Positions 22,999 through 31,137 are shown, numbered from the stretch's first letter. The stretch: 64,000 nt of DNA from Chloroflexia bacterium SDU3-3 (GCA_009268125.1 WBOU01000023.1:1-64000), one strand, 5' to 3'. Notes: generated by a model not told the origin, from the letters alone. A program made the numbers and translations.

Positions 22999-23035
22999 GC
23001 GTTGCTCCTTTTGATCATAGCCAATAGCCGTTTTG

Positions 23036-23371
23036 GGCCCGCTACCGTGGTCGTCTGGCCCGCTACCGTGGTCGTCTGGCCCGCTACCGTGGTTGTCTGG
23101 CCCGCTACCGTGGTTGTCTGGCCCGCTACCGTGGTCGTCTGGCCCGCTACCGTGGTTGTCTGGCCCGCTACCGTGGTCGTCTGGCCCGCTACCGTGGTCG
23201 TCTGGCCCGCTACCGTGGTCGTCTGGCCCGCTACCGTGGTCGTCTGGCCCGCTACCGTGGTCGTCTGGCCCGCTACCGTGGTCGTCTGGCCCGCTACCGT
23301 GGTCGTCTGGCCCGCTACCGTGGTCGTCTGGCCCGCTACCGTGGTCGTCTGGCCCGCTACCGTGGTCGTCT
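23036..23371. repeat. 16-copy 21-bp tandem array upstream of paralogue 2
   Basis: Sixteen units of GGCCCGCTACCGTGGTCGTCT, with T for C at one position in units 3, 4 and 6. The period equals two helical turns and seven codons. On the minus strand it would read PDDHGSG repeats in frame with paralogue 2. It ends about 38 bp before the start codon. Confidence 0.95.
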
Positions 23372-23438
23372 GGCTCTATTGAGTGGGAGTTGCTCGTGGC
23401 CCCGTTGGGGAGGAGGGGCGGCTGTTTCTGACAGGGGA

Positions 23439-23467
23439 ATAGTAGCATGTCGCTAGGCAGATAGCAA
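23439..23467 (-). promoter_or_regulatory. promoter of paralogue 2
   Basis: Minus strand TTGCTA (23462-23467), 17-bp spacer, TACTAT (23439-23444) with a TGC extension. Transcription would start near 23431 and run through the tandem array. Confidence 0.6.
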
Positions 23468-23504
23468 GGATTCTTCGCATCCCAAAGGGGATGATCACAT
23501 GTGC

Positions 23505-23780
23505 GCAAACATCGAGGGGCATCACCCTCACATGGTGTCACTTTTTCGAGGTGTTTCCCATCAGCGATGGCGGTGGTGGTGGTGGTGTGGGTGGATGCCC
23601 TGCGCGGGCGGCGCCTAGGGGCTAGCCCCTAGGAACCCCACCAGGGGGCATCGCCCCCTTGGAACCCCCAATGTTGAGCATTCCCGTGCTGTTACCTAGC
23701 GGCTGGTGTTCGTGCATATGGCCATCAAGACGTGAGCGGCACCTTCGCCGCATGGGCCGGGTGGGTAAGGTTGGGTGATA
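23505..23780 (-). repeat. dispersed element A, copy 4
   Basis: Minus-oriented copy with all modules (CCCATGCGGCGAAGGTGC near 23745, TGGCCATATGCACGAACACCAG near 23710, CCCGCGCAGGGCATCCACCC near 23600, GGGAAACACCTCGAAAAAG near 23550). It lies immediately upstream of the promoter of paralogue 2. Confidence 0.75.
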
Positions 23781-23945
23781 CCTCTTTTCAGACTGGTTTG
23801 CAAGCGATGATGCGCTGTGCATGATCGGCACGCGGGTTTTCACGATGTGCCACATCCGCCGCATGGGCCGGGTGGGGCGGTGTGGACAACGATCACGCAT
23901 TGCGGCATCGGGCCTGGGGCGATGTCCGCAATGATGCACAACGGG

Positions 23946-24070
23946 TGTAGGGGCGGACCTCGTGTCCGCCCACGCCGTAGGCATCGGCATCATCGATCAC
24001 ACCTCCGATGCATGCGATGCTCACGGTGCGGAGCGCATCGCCATAGGCGGGCACGAGGTCTGCATTCCCC
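23946..24070. repeat. MITE-like element, degenerate copy
   Basis: Left end TGTAGGGGCGGACCTCGTG, right end (reverse complement) GGGGAATGCAGACCTCGTG. Same architecture as 13832-13960 and 44416-44535, with weaker termini. Confidence 0.45.
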
Positions 24071-24082
24071 ATTTCCGATGCC

Positions 24083-24550
24083 TCATTCCCTCTTTTCGGC
24101 ATCGGCCCGCTTCTCGTAGTAGTCGTATGTGCCATCGCTGTGGGCGGGCTGGTAGCCCGCGCGCTCGTAGGTGCGCTGGGCCGGGTTGCCGTGGTAGACC
24201 CCCAGCGCCAGGTGCGCGAAGCCCTGCGCGGCGGCGTCCTGCTCGAACTGGGCCAGCAGCGCCGCGCCCAGGCCCTGCCGCCGCCACGCGGGCGCGACAT
24301 ACAGCGAGGCCAGCGTGGCCGTGCCGCCCTCGGCCTGCCAGAAGCAGTGGCCCGCCGCCTGCCCCTGGCGCTCGGCGATGAACATACGCGGCAGGTTCTC
24401 GGTCCACTGGCGCAGCAGCGCGGCGGTGGCGCTGCGCCAGCGCGGCTCGGCCTGCGGCTCGATCTCCTGGATGTAGGCTAGCTCGAAGCGGTAGACGGCG
24501 GGCAGATCGGTGGGGATGGCTCGGCGGATGTGGAAGGGGCTGGTGGGCAT
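24083..24550 (-). CDS. GNAT family N-acetyltransferase
   Basis: 155-residue acetyl-CoA-dependent acetyltransferase. It starts IRRAIPTDLPAVYRFE, has the acetyl-CoA pyrophosphate loop RRQGLGAALL (motif A, about residues 93-102), and ends with NPAQRTYERAGY, the usual motif B. The acceptor substrate is unknown. Ribosome site AAGGAACC before the ATG. Confidence 0.92.
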   Translation of the reverse strand: MPTSPFHIRRAIPTDLPAVYRFELAYIQEIEPQAEPRWRSATAALLRQWTENLPRMFIAERQGQAAGHCFWQAEGGTATLASLYVAPAWRRQGLGAALLAQFEQDAAAQGFAHLALGVYHGNPAQRTYERAGYQPAHSDGTYDYYEKRADAEKRE

Positions 24551-24608
24551 GTGGGTTCCTTGGGATGAGCTCGGAATGCAGCGCTATGATACCGCAGCAT
24601 TGGCCAGC

Positions 24609-24657
24609 GGCAAAGCGAGGGGCCGGGCACTGCATGTGCCCGGCCCCTCGCTTTGCC
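24609..24657. terminator. 22-bp stem terminator
   Basis: Perfect 22-bp inverted repeat (24609-24630 and 24636-24657) with a 5-nt loop, located just past the stop of the KGG-repeat gene. Exceptionally stable; terminates the minus-strand gene. Confidence 0.75.
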
Positions 24658-24667
24658 CAGAAGGGGC

Positions 24668-24994
24668 TTAGTCGTCGTTCTTGTGGCTCTGCCGCCCGGC
24701 CTGCTGGTGCTGCTCGCGGCTGCCGCCGCGGGTCGAGGAGTTGCCCTGGCCCTCGTCGCTATCCTGCTGGCGGGCCTGGCCGCCCTTGCGCCCGATCTCG
24801 GCCATGTGCTCGCGATCCTCGCTCACGGCCTCGCCGCCCTTGCGCCCGGCCTCGCGGGCCTCCTCGCTGGTGAACTCGTGGGCGGTGCCGCGCTCGTGGG
24901 CGGCCTGGCCGCCCTTGCTGGCGATCTCGCGCTGCTTCTCCTCGTCCATCGCCGCGAACCCGCGCTCGTTGTTCTGGTTATTCTTCTGCGCCAT
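24668..24994 (-). CDS. KGG-repeat general stress protein (long paralogue)
   Basis: 108-residue hydrophilic, Gly/Gln/Lys/Glu-rich protein with repeats IASKGGQAAHE, EAGRKGGEAVSE and EIGRKGGQARQ, the KGG/stress-induced family (GsiB, Con-10-like). Members are induced by desiccation, glucose or phosphate starvation and are thought to be disordered protectants. The start MAQKNNQ follows AAAGGAG. A near-identical shorter paralogue is at 27417-27692, lacking one repeat. Divergent from the GH13 gene. Confidence 0.93.
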   Translation of the reverse strand: MAQKNNQNNERGFAAMDEEKQREIASKGGQAAHERGTAHEFTSEEAREAGRKGGEAVSEDREHMAEIGRKGGQARQQDSDEGQGNSSTRGGSREQHQQAGRQSHKNDD

Positions 24995-25213
24995 GGTCTC
25001 TCTCCTTTGAATGTGCGTGGCCGACAGCGTCGCCGACCTGCCGCCAAACGGTGCAGCGGGCGTGCCAGGATGTGGCCAGAATCGGGCGCTCGGCGACGAG
25101 TTTGCGCGGGCGCTCTGGCAAGGTCGCGCCTGCTTGGCATTAGGGCGGGCTGGAGCGGCATGGAACTTGCAGAGCTTCGCGCGACAAACTCTATGCAGAA
25201 TAGCGAGGTCTCT

Positions 25214-26800
25214 ATGCACGCGCCGTTATGCTGGTGGCAGCAGGGTGTCTTCTACGAGCTGATCGTCCGCTCGTTCCAGGATAGCGATGGCGATGGGAGC
25301 GGCGACCTGCCGGGCTTGATCGCGCGGCTCGACTATCTGCAGTGGCTGGGCGTGGATGTGGTCTGGATCTCGCCGATCTACGCCTCGCCCATGGCCGAGG
25401 GCGGCTACGATGTGGCCGACTACACGGCGGTGAACCCGCTCTACGGCAGCCTGGATGACCTAGACCGGCTGATCGCCGAGGCCCACGATCGCGGCATGCG
25501 GGTGATCATTGACTTTGTGCCCAACCACACATCCGACCAGCACCCGTGGTTTCAGCAGGCGCGGGCCTCGCGCGATTCGCCCCGCCGCGACTGGTACCTG
25601 TGGCAGGATGCCGGGCTGGGCGGCAGGCTGCCGAACAACTGGGTCAGCTCGTTTGGCGGCAGCGCGTGGGCCTGGGACCATGTGGCGCAGCAGTACTACT
25701 ACCACGCCTTTTTGCCCGAGCAGCCCGATCTGAACTGGCGCAACCCGGCGGTGCAGGCAGCTGTGGCCGACGCGATGCGCTTCTGGCTCGATCGCGGGGT
25801 GGATGGCTTTCGCATGGATGCGATCTGGCATATGCTCAAAGATGATAAGCTGCGCGACAACCCGCCCAACCCAGGGTTCGCGCCAGGGCAGCACCCCGAT
25901 GAGCGCGTGCAGTCGGTGTACACGCGCAACCTGCCCGAGGTGCATGCGGTGATCGCGCAGCTGCGGCGGGTGATGGATGCCTACAGCGATCGGCTGCTGG
26001 CGGGCGAGCTGTACCTGCCGCCCGAGGAGATGGCGCGCTACTACGGCGCGCACGCGCCCGAGCTACACCTGCCGCTGAACCTTCAGCTGACCGCGCAGAC
26101 CGTGTGGACGCCCGAGGCCATCGCTGGCCTGATCGAGGCCTACGAGCGGGCGCTGCCGGTGGGCGGCTGGCCCAACTGGATGCTGAGCACCCACGACAAC
26201 GCGCGCATCGCCAGCCGGGTGGGCGAGGCCCAGGCCCGCGTGGCCGCCATGCTGCTGCTGACCATGCGCGGCACGGTGGCCATCTACTACGGCGACGAGC
26301 TGGGCATGCCCAACACCGACATCCCGCCGGAGCTGGCGCAGGATGTGTTTGAGCGCATGGTGCCCGGCCTAGGCCGCGACCCTGGGCGCACGCCCATGCT
26401 GTGGGATGATAGCCCGCATGCCGGGTTCACCACGGGCCGCCCGTGGCTGCCGCTGGGCGACCACGCGGCGCGCAATGTGGCCGCCCAGCGCCGCGACCCA
26501 GGCTCGCTGCTGGCGCTCTACCGCAGCCTGATCGCGCTGCGCCGCCAGGAGCCGACGCTGGTGGAGGGCACCTACGCCACGGCCCAGCGCGACGAACAGG
26601 TGCTGGCCTACTGGCGCGTGGGCGAGCGTGGCAGGCTGCTGGTGGCGCTGAACATGGGCGGCTTGCCCGCCAGCCTGGCGCTGCCGCGTGGGACCACGGG
26701 GCGCATCCTGCTCTCTACCGCGCTCGACCGCGCGGGCGACGCCGTGGCGGAGATTGTGCACCTGCGCGGCGACGAGGGCCTGATCATCAGCTGCGCGTAG
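25214..26800 (+). CDS. GH13 alpha-glucosidase (oligo-1,6-glucosidase type)
   Basis: 528-residue cytoplasmic alpha-amylase-family enzyme, predicted to hydrolyse alpha-1,4 or alpha-1,6 gluco-oligosaccharides. GH13 conserved regions: DFVPNHTSDQHPWF (region I), GVDGFRMDAIWHM with nucleophile Asp202, GELYLP with acid/base Glu265, and STHDNAR with Asp328. The region II/III types and full length suit the alpha-glucosidase/trehalulose-hydrolase subfamilies rather than secreted amylases; there is no signal peptide. The start at MHAPLCWWQQGVFYE follows GCGAGG and is the canonical family N-terminus (VFYELIVRSFQDSDGDG). Upstream in-frame codons are antisense to the KGG gene. Confidence 0.93.
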   Translation: MHAPLCWWQQGVFYELIVRSFQDSDGDGSGDLPGLIARLDYLQWLGVDVVWISPIYASPMAEGGYDVADYTAVNPLYGSLDDLDRLIAEAHDRGMRVIIDFVPNHTSDQHPWFQQARASRDSPRRDWYLWQDAGLGGRLPNNWVSSFGGSAWAWDHVAQQYYYHAFLPEQPDLNWRNPAVQAAVADAMRFWLDRGVDGFRMDAIWHMLKDDKLRDNPPNPGFAPGQHPDERVQSVYTRNLPEVHAVIAQLRRVMDAYSDRLLAGELYLPPEEMARYYGAHAPELHLPLNLQLTAQTVWTPEAIAGLIEAYERALPVGGWPNWMLSTHDNARIASRVGEAQARVAAMLLLTMRGTVAIYYGDELGMPNTDIPPELAQDVFERMVPGLGRDPGRTPMLWDDSPHAGFTTGRPWLPLGDHAARNVAAQRRDPGSLLALYRSLIALRRQEPTLVEGTYATAQRDEQVLAYWRVGERGRLLVALNMGGLPASLALPRGTTGRILLSTALDRAGDAVAEIVHLRGDEGLIISCA

Positions 26801-26852
26801 GGTGGAAACACCGCTGCGCCGCCTGCCGGGCATGGCGGGCGGCGCAGGTTGT

Positions 26853-27278
26853 CTAGCGCGTTTGGCCGCTGGCCTGGCTGTCCAGCCAGCGGTGCAGCGG
26901 CTCTAGCCCCAGGCCCACGCCGAACCACAGCGGCGCGTAGTCGATGCGGGTGAGCCCGCGCCAGTGCCAGCGGGTCTTGTCGCGGTAGTCCCATGGGATG
27001 TGCCCGGTCGCCCGCTGGATGAGCCACCCCGTGATCGTCTCCATGCCCATTATGCCGAGGGCGTAGATCAGGCCGCGCTGCCACCAGCGGTAGTGCTTGG
27101 CCAGCAGCCGCAGGTGGAGAGGCTCGTACAGCGGGGCGATCAGCCCGTAGATCGGGAACATCCACCAGGATGTCTGCGCCGGGAGCCGCCAGTCGATCGG
27201 GCGCTTGCGGGGGATGCCGGTCCAGATGATCTCCATACACCACCCGAGCAGTCCGTAGATACAGAATCGCAGGTTCAA
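26853..27278 (-). CDS. membrane protein of the CmpB-like 'putative ABC transporter permease' family
   Basis: 141-residue protein with about four hydrophobic segments and the family hallmark GWLIQRATGHIPWDYRDK near residue 84, followed by LWFGVGLGLEPLHR. The family (ABC_trans_CmpB-type) is poorly characterised despite its name. The best start is a TTG preceded by AGAGAGG 5 nt upstream; no ATG fits the conserved N-terminus. The minus-strand KGG gene is upstream. Confidence 0.8.
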   Translation of the reverse strand: MNLRFCIYGLLGWCMEIIWTGIPRKRPIDWRLPAQTSWWMFPIYGLIAPLYEPLHLRLLAKHYRWWQRGLIYALGIMGMETITGWLIQRATGHIPWDYRDKTRWHWRGLTRIDYAPLWFGVGLGLEPLHRWLDSQASGQTR

Positions 27279-27345
27279 GGTATCCTCTCTCTCGCCGTTC
27301 GGGCTGTTGGCTGCGCATCGGGCTGAAGCGGCGGGTGCTACATAG

Positions 27346-27392
27346 TGATGCCATCCGGCGCATAGAGCGCCGTTGGCCCCTGCGCGGATGGC
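27346..27392. terminator. hairpin after the short KGG gene
   Basis: 11-bp arms GATGCCATCCG / CGGATGGCATC with a long loop, about 25 nt past the stop of the minus-strand KGG gene. Confidence 0.4.
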
Positions 27393-27416
27393 ATCTGCGG
27401 TTATAGGCTGCGGGGT

Positions 27417-27692
27417 TTACTGGTCGTTCTTGTGGCTCTGCCGCCCGGCCTGCTGGTGCTGCTCGCGGGTGCCGCCGCGAGTCGAGCCGCCCTGCTCCTG
27501 ATCGTCGTCGCTGTTCTGCTGGCGGGCCTGGCCGCCCTTGCGCCCGGCCTCGCGGGCCTCCTCGCTGGTGAACTCGTGGGCGTTGCCGCTCTCGTGGGCG
27601 GCCTGGCCGCCCTTGCTGGCGATCTCGCGCTGCTTCTCCTCGTCCATCGCTGCGAAGCCGCGCTCGTTGTTCTGGTTATTCTTCTGCGCCAT
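27417..27692 (-). CDS. KGG-repeat general stress protein (short paralogue)
   Basis: 91 residues, same N-terminal 34 residues as the 24668-24994 protein and the same C-terminal GREQHQQAGRQSHKND-type tail. It lacks one KGG unit of about 17-18 residues in the middle (the EAVSEDREHMAEIGRKGG segment). Ribosome site GAGGAG. The high nucleotide identity suggests recent duplication followed by loss or gain of one repeat. Presumed desiccation/starvation protectant. Confidence 0.92.
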   Translation of the reverse strand: MAQKNNQNNERGFAAMDEEKQREIASKGGQAAHESGNAHEFTSEEAREAGRKGGQARQQNSDDDQEQGGSTRGGTREQHQQAGRQSHKNDQ

Positions 27693-27946
27693 GATCCTGC
27701 TCCTCTGTGTATCGTGCCGACGGGATTGTCGGCTAATCGCTAGGCAGTTTTGCAGAGGCCGTGCCAGTGCCGGCCCTTTAGCGGCCTTCCGGTAGCGATT
27801 TTGCGGCGGGTTGATCTGCCCATGATGAAAATACGTGTGGCAGGGATGTATTTAGCCCATGCTCTGGCATGCTCCTTGCACGGGGATGCGCCCCAGTGGC
27901 TCAGCATGGTCGGAGCTACACGCACAGCATCATAAGGAGCATGAAG

Positions 27947-28120
27947 ATGAAACGGACAACCTTCTTTGGCACGATAGCATTGGCCCTGGCGCTTGCGCTG
28001 AGCGCGTGCGGCGGTGGCAGCGGTACGAACAACTCCGGCAGCGGCACGGGCGGCGGGGCGAGCAGCACGGCCACCGGCTCGGACATGGGTGGCGGCACCG
28101 GTGGCACCACCACGCCCTAA
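27947..28120 (+). CDS. small glycine-rich lipoprotein
   Basis: 57-residue predicted lipoprotein: MKRTTFFGTIALALALALSAC is a short lipoprotein signal with lipobox LSAC. The mature part is almost only Gly, Ser and Thr (GGGSGTNNSGSGTGGGASS). ATG placed 7 nt after AAGGAG. Such peptides occur as envelope or cell-wall-associated proteins, but the function is unknown. Followed by a strong terminator, so it is likely monocistronic. Confidence 0.75.
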   Translation: MKRTTFFGTIALALALALSACGGGSGTNNSGSGTGGGASSTATGSDMGGGTGGTTTP

Positions 28121-28153
28121 AGCCCCTGCCTGGCGCAGGATGGGCTATCCGTC

Positions 28154-28197
28154 TCTCCGGTGGTAGGCCGATCTGCCACCGGAGCCGTCTTTTCTGC
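28154..28197 (+). terminator. intrinsic terminator of the small lipoprotein
   Basis: 9-bp stem CTCCGGTGG / CCACCGGAG, then CCGTCTTTTCTG. Confidence 0.65.
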
Positions 28198-28227
28198 AGG
28201 GCAATACGCTAGAGGAAAGGAGCTGCC

Positions 28228-29187
28228 GTGGTCGCCTTTGGCTTTCACGCATCGCACGAGCAGTTTGCGCCCAGCCAGCTGCTGCGCTACGTGCAGGAGG
28301 CCGAGCAGGCTGGGTTCACCCGCGCGATGTGCTCGGATCACTTCTACCCCTGGAGCGTCGGGCAGGGCCAGTCGGGGTTCGCGTGGTCGTGGCTGGGCGC
28401 GGCCCTGCAGGCCACCAGCCTGCCCTTGGGCGTGGTCACCACGCCCGGGTACCGCTATCACCCGGCGGTGCTGGCTCAGGCCGGGGCGACCCTGGCCGAG
28501 ATGTTCCCTGGCCGCTTTTGGGTGGCGGTGGGCAGCGGCGAGCTTCTGAACGAGCATATCACCGGCGAGGCCTGGCCGCCCAAGCCCGAGCGGAACGCGC
28601 GGCTGAAGGAGTGCGCCGAGATCATGGGCGCGCTGTGGGCTGGCGGCCATGTGACCCACCGTGGCCTGGTGACGGTGGTGGACGCCCAGCTCTACACCCG
28701 CCCGGCCCAGCCGCCGCCGCTGGTGGGCGCTGCAATCACGCCGGAGACTGCCGCCTGGCTCGGGGGCTGGGCCGACGCGCTGATCACCGTGAGCCAGCCC
28801 AGGCAGCGGCTGCGTAAGGTGGTAGATGCCTTCCGCGCCGGGGGCGGCGAGGGCAAGCCCATGTACCTCCAGGCGCATGTCTCCTACGCCAGCACCATGG
28901 CCGAGGCCCAGGCGGCGGCCCAGGCGCAGTGGCGTACCAATGTGTTCCCCAGCGCGGTGCTGGCCGAGCTGCCCATGCCCGAGCACTTCGACGCGCTCGC
29001 CGCGACGGCCCGGCCAGAGCTGCTGGGGGAGGCCATCCGCATCTCCCCCGACCTGGCCCAGCACTGCGCCTGGCTGGAGGAGGATATCGCGCTGGGGTTT
29101 GATGCGATCTACCTGCACAACGTAGGCGTAAACCAGAGCGCGTTCATCGAGGCATTTGGCGGTCGTGTGCTTTCGGAGTTCGACTGA
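28228..29187 (+). CDS. LLM-class flavin-dependent oxidoreductase
   Basis: 319-residue luciferase-like TIM-barrel enzyme, predicted FMN or F420 binding. It resembles the TIGR03885-type 'FMN-dependent LLM class' proteins: GFHASHEQFAPS at the N-terminus, MCSDHFYPW, FWVAVGSGELLNEHITGE and a C-terminal YLHNVG. GTG start 5 nt after AAAGGAG. The substrate is unknown. It is followed by the DUF2243 gene 64 bp downstream, possibly co-transcribed. Confidence 0.88.
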   Translation: MVAFGFHASHEQFAPSQLLRYVQEAEQAGFTRAMCSDHFYPWSVGQGQSGFAWSWLGAALQATSLPLGVVTTPGYRYHPAVLAQAGATLAEMFPGRFWVAVGSGELLNEHITGEAWPPKPERNARLKECAEIMGALWAGGHVTHRGLVTVVDAQLYTRPAQPPPLVGAAITPETAAWLGGWADALITVSQPRQRLRKVVDAFRAGGGEGKPMYLQAHVSYASTMAEAQAAAQAQWRTNVFPSAVLAELPMPEHFDALAATARPELLGEAIRISPDLAQHCAWLEEDIALGFDAIYLHNVGVNQSAFIEAFGGRVLSEFD

Positions 29188-29251
29188 CTGGCGGTGAGGT
29201 GGCCTATGCAGCCAGCCATAGCGGTGGCCCGCATGGGCTGGAGATAAAGCC

Positions 29252-29740
29252 ATGAGCGATCGCGCGGCCATGCGCCCGGTGCCCTTCCCCACAGCGGCGG
29301 GCCTGTTCCTAGGGATGGGCATCGGGGGCTTCTTCGACGGGATTGTGCTGCATCAAATCTTGCAGCTGCACCATCTTCTGAGCAGCGCGGGCTACCCGCC
29401 AACCAGCGCGGCGAACCTCAAGTTCAACATGCTATGGGATGGTCTGTTCCATATGCTGACCTACATCTTCGTGATCATCGGCCTGGGGCTGCTATGGCGG
29501 GCTGCGCGGCGCGCCCATATCGCATGGTCGGGGAGGCTGTTGGGCGGCACGCTGCTGATGGGCTTTGGTCTCTTCAACCTGGTGGAGGGGGCGGTTGACC
29601 ACCACATCCTCGGCATCCACCATGTGAATGAGACCGCGCCGCCTGCGCAGTGGCTGTACTGGGATGTGGCGTTCCTGATCTGGGGTGCGCTGATGCTCGG
29701 GGGCGGCTGGGCGCTGTGGCGCGGCGTGCCTGCCAGCTGA
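29252..29740 (+). CDS. DUF2243 membrane protein
   Basis: 162-residue integral membrane protein with four transmembrane helices. It carries the conserved histidine motifs of DUF2243: FFDGIVLHQILQLHH near residues 27-41, LWDGLFHM, and LVEGAVDHHILGIHH near 114-128. The repeated His clusters in or near helices suggest metal or heme binding; the activity is unproven. Ribosome site GGAGATAAAG. Convergent with mug. Confidence 0.9.
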   Translation: MSDRAAMRPVPFPTAAGLFLGMGIGGFFDGIVLHQILQLHHLLSSAGYPPTSAANLKFNMLWDGLFHMLTYIFVIIGLGLLWRAARRAHIAWSGRLLGGTLLMGFGLFNLVEGAVDHHILGIHHVNETAPPAQWLYWDVAFLIWGALMLGGGWALWRGVPAS

Positions 29741-29744
29741 CAGC

Positions 29745-30320
29745 CTAGGGCTGGTAGGGGCCGATCGCCGCGGTAAGCTCCTGGCGGAACAGGCCGAAGA
29801 CCTCGGCCAGCGCTGCGGGCGTGTAGTGGGCGTTCAGGCCGCTGGGGTTGGGCAGCACCCACACCAGCGTATCGCCTAGCGGCTGGGGCTGGCGGCCCAG
29901 CTGGGCCTTGGGCTGCTGGAAAGCAGTGCGGTAGGCCGTGATGCCCAGCACAGCCAGGGCGCGGGGCTGATACTGCGCCACCTTGGCCCGCAGCGCCTCA
30001 CCGCCCGCCACGATCTCGGCGGGCGACAGCTCGGCGGCAGTGGCGGTGGTGCGCGCGGCGATGTTGGTGATACCAAGGCCGTAGTCCAGCAGCTCGTGCT
30101 CCTCGGATGGGTGCAGCTGGCGTGGGGTGAAGCCCGAGCGGTGCAGCGATGGCCAGAAGCGGTTGCCGGGGCGCGCGAAGTGGTTGCCGGTGATCGCCGA
30201 GTACAGGCCGGGGTTGATGCCGCAGAACAGCACCCACAGGTGCGGCTGGATGATGTCGCTGGTGCCCTTGCCAGCTGCGGCCTGCAGCTCGTGGGCGCGG
30301 GGCGTGCTTCGTTTTGCCAT
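29745..30320 (-). CDS. mug: G/U mismatch-specific DNA glycosylase
   Basis: 191-residue Mug/TDG-type uracil-DNA glycosylase that excises uracil or ethenocytosine opposite guanine in base-excision repair. Motif 1 is GINPGLYSA (the Asn in GINPG activates water) and motif 2 is LPNPSGLNAHY. The start MAKRSTPRA lies 4 bp downstream of the GNAT stop, so the two are probably co-transcribed. No separate ribosome site is obvious, consistent with coupling. Confidence 0.92.
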   Translation of the reverse strand: MAKRSTPRAHELQAAAGKGTSDIIQPHLWVLFCGINPGLYSAITGNHFARPGNRFWPSLHRSGFTPRQLHPSEEHELLDYGLGITNIAARTTATAAELSPAEIVAGGEALRAKVAQYQPRALAVLGITAYRTAFQQPKAQLGRQPQPLGDTLVWVLPNPSGLNAHYTPAALAEVFGLFRQELTAAIGPYQP

Positions 30321-30324
30321 AGTG

Positions 30325-30801
30325 TTATGCGAGCGCGATCTGAAACAGCGGCAGCGTGCGGCCTGGGATGCTGGCCGAGGGCCGTGTGCCCACCAGCGCC
30401 GCACCCATGCGCTCATAGAAGGGCGCGGCGTGCGGGTCGGCCTGGATGATCATGGTGCGGTAGCCGAGCGCGGCGGCAGCGCTGCGGGCGTGCTCGAACA
30501 GCCGCCGCCCCAGCCCCGCGCCGATGTGGCTGGGCGCGAGGAACAGGGCATCGAGCTCCACCTCGCCGCCCTCGGCGGGTGCGAGCGTGGCGAACCCGGC
30601 GAGCAGATCGCCATCCCACAGGCAGAAGGTGGGGCGGCTGGCGATCTGCTCGGGGGATATGGCCAGCTCCGCCGCGCAGGCTGCCATGAAGGCCGCGTCG
30701 TAGCCCCAGTGCGCCTTCGACGCTAGGGCGATGGCGCTGAGCGTCGTGGCATCCTCGGGGCGAGCGGGGCGGATGCTGATCTGGCTGGCTGGATTTGGCA
30801 T
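30325..30801 (-). CDS. GNAT family N-acetyltransferase, probably leaderless
   Basis: 158-residue acetyltransferase with IRPARPEDA at the start, the acetyl-CoA loop AGLGRRLFEHA and a C-terminal APFYERMGA. It is first in a two-gene unit with mug. The ATG at 30801 lies only 6 nt past a TATAAT with TGC extension (30808-30813), so the mRNA should start at or next to the start codon. No Shine-Dalgarno site is seen, in agreement. Confidence 0.9.
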   Translation of the reverse strand: MPNPASQISIRPARPEDATTLSAIALASKAHWGYDAAFMAACAAELAISPEQIASRPTFCLWDGDLLAGFATLAPAEGGEVELDALFLAPSHIGAGLGRRLFEHARSAAAALGYRTMIIQADPHAAPFYERMGAALVGTRPSASIPGRTLPLFQIALA

Positions 30802-30807
30802 GGCCGC

Positions 30808-30813
30808 ATTATA
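30808..30813 (-). promoter_or_regulatory. consensus extended -10 giving a leaderless mRNA
   Basis: Minus-strand TGC-TATAAT, 6 nt before the ATG of the GNAT gene. Confidence 0.6.
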
Positions 30814-30887
30814 GCATGGCCGTCGGGGCCGATTGGGCGGCGCGTGGGCCAAGCGCAAGGCCTATGCGCTCTCGATCCGGCAGTGTT

Positions 30888-30950
30888 TTTACCACCAAGA
30901 CTCCAAGACACCAAGGGAGAAAAGGAACGAATACCACGAAGGCGAACGAT
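30888..30950 (+). repeat. short dispersed repeat B, copy 3
   Basis: TTTTACCACCAAGACTCC, AAGACACCAAGGGAGAAAAGG and ATACCACGAAGGCG in series; matches 60768-60826 most closely. Confidence 0.55.
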
Positions 30951-31137
30951 GAGCTCCCCAGCATACCGTGCTGGGAAGAAGCGTAGACTATGGGCCAATA
31001 GAACGCTTAACCTGTTTTTAAATGTTCTATGATAGTGCGATAACATCCCTTCGGTAGGATGTGGGCTGTGATATTTGCAACAGATGTCACAAAGTATTCG
31101 ATACTCAGGCCCCTACTGCCACAAGGAGATTGCACCG

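Larger units (their letters stand above)
22999..24082. other. non-coding block: array, promoter, element A and MITE-like copy
   Basis: 1.08 kb without a supported gene. From left to right: the leader of paralogue 2 with its array, the promoter, element A copy 4 in minus orientation, about 150 bp of unassigned sequence, and a MITE-like copy next to the GNAT stop. Confidence 0.6.

Noticed and set aside
23036-23371. CRISPR array
   Set aside because: Units are contiguous 21-bp repeats without spacers, and no cas gene is in the window. The same holds for 50063-50398.
23034-23541. translated N-terminal extension of paralogue 2 from GTG 23541
   Set aside because: The GTG lies inside element A, upstream of the best promoter, and no ribosome site precedes it; MATIPS has a strong one.
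31015-31060. Pho box upstream of the PhoX gene
   Set aside because: CTTAACCTGTTTTTAAATGTT looks vaguely like Pho boxes, but it has no properly spaced direct repeats.
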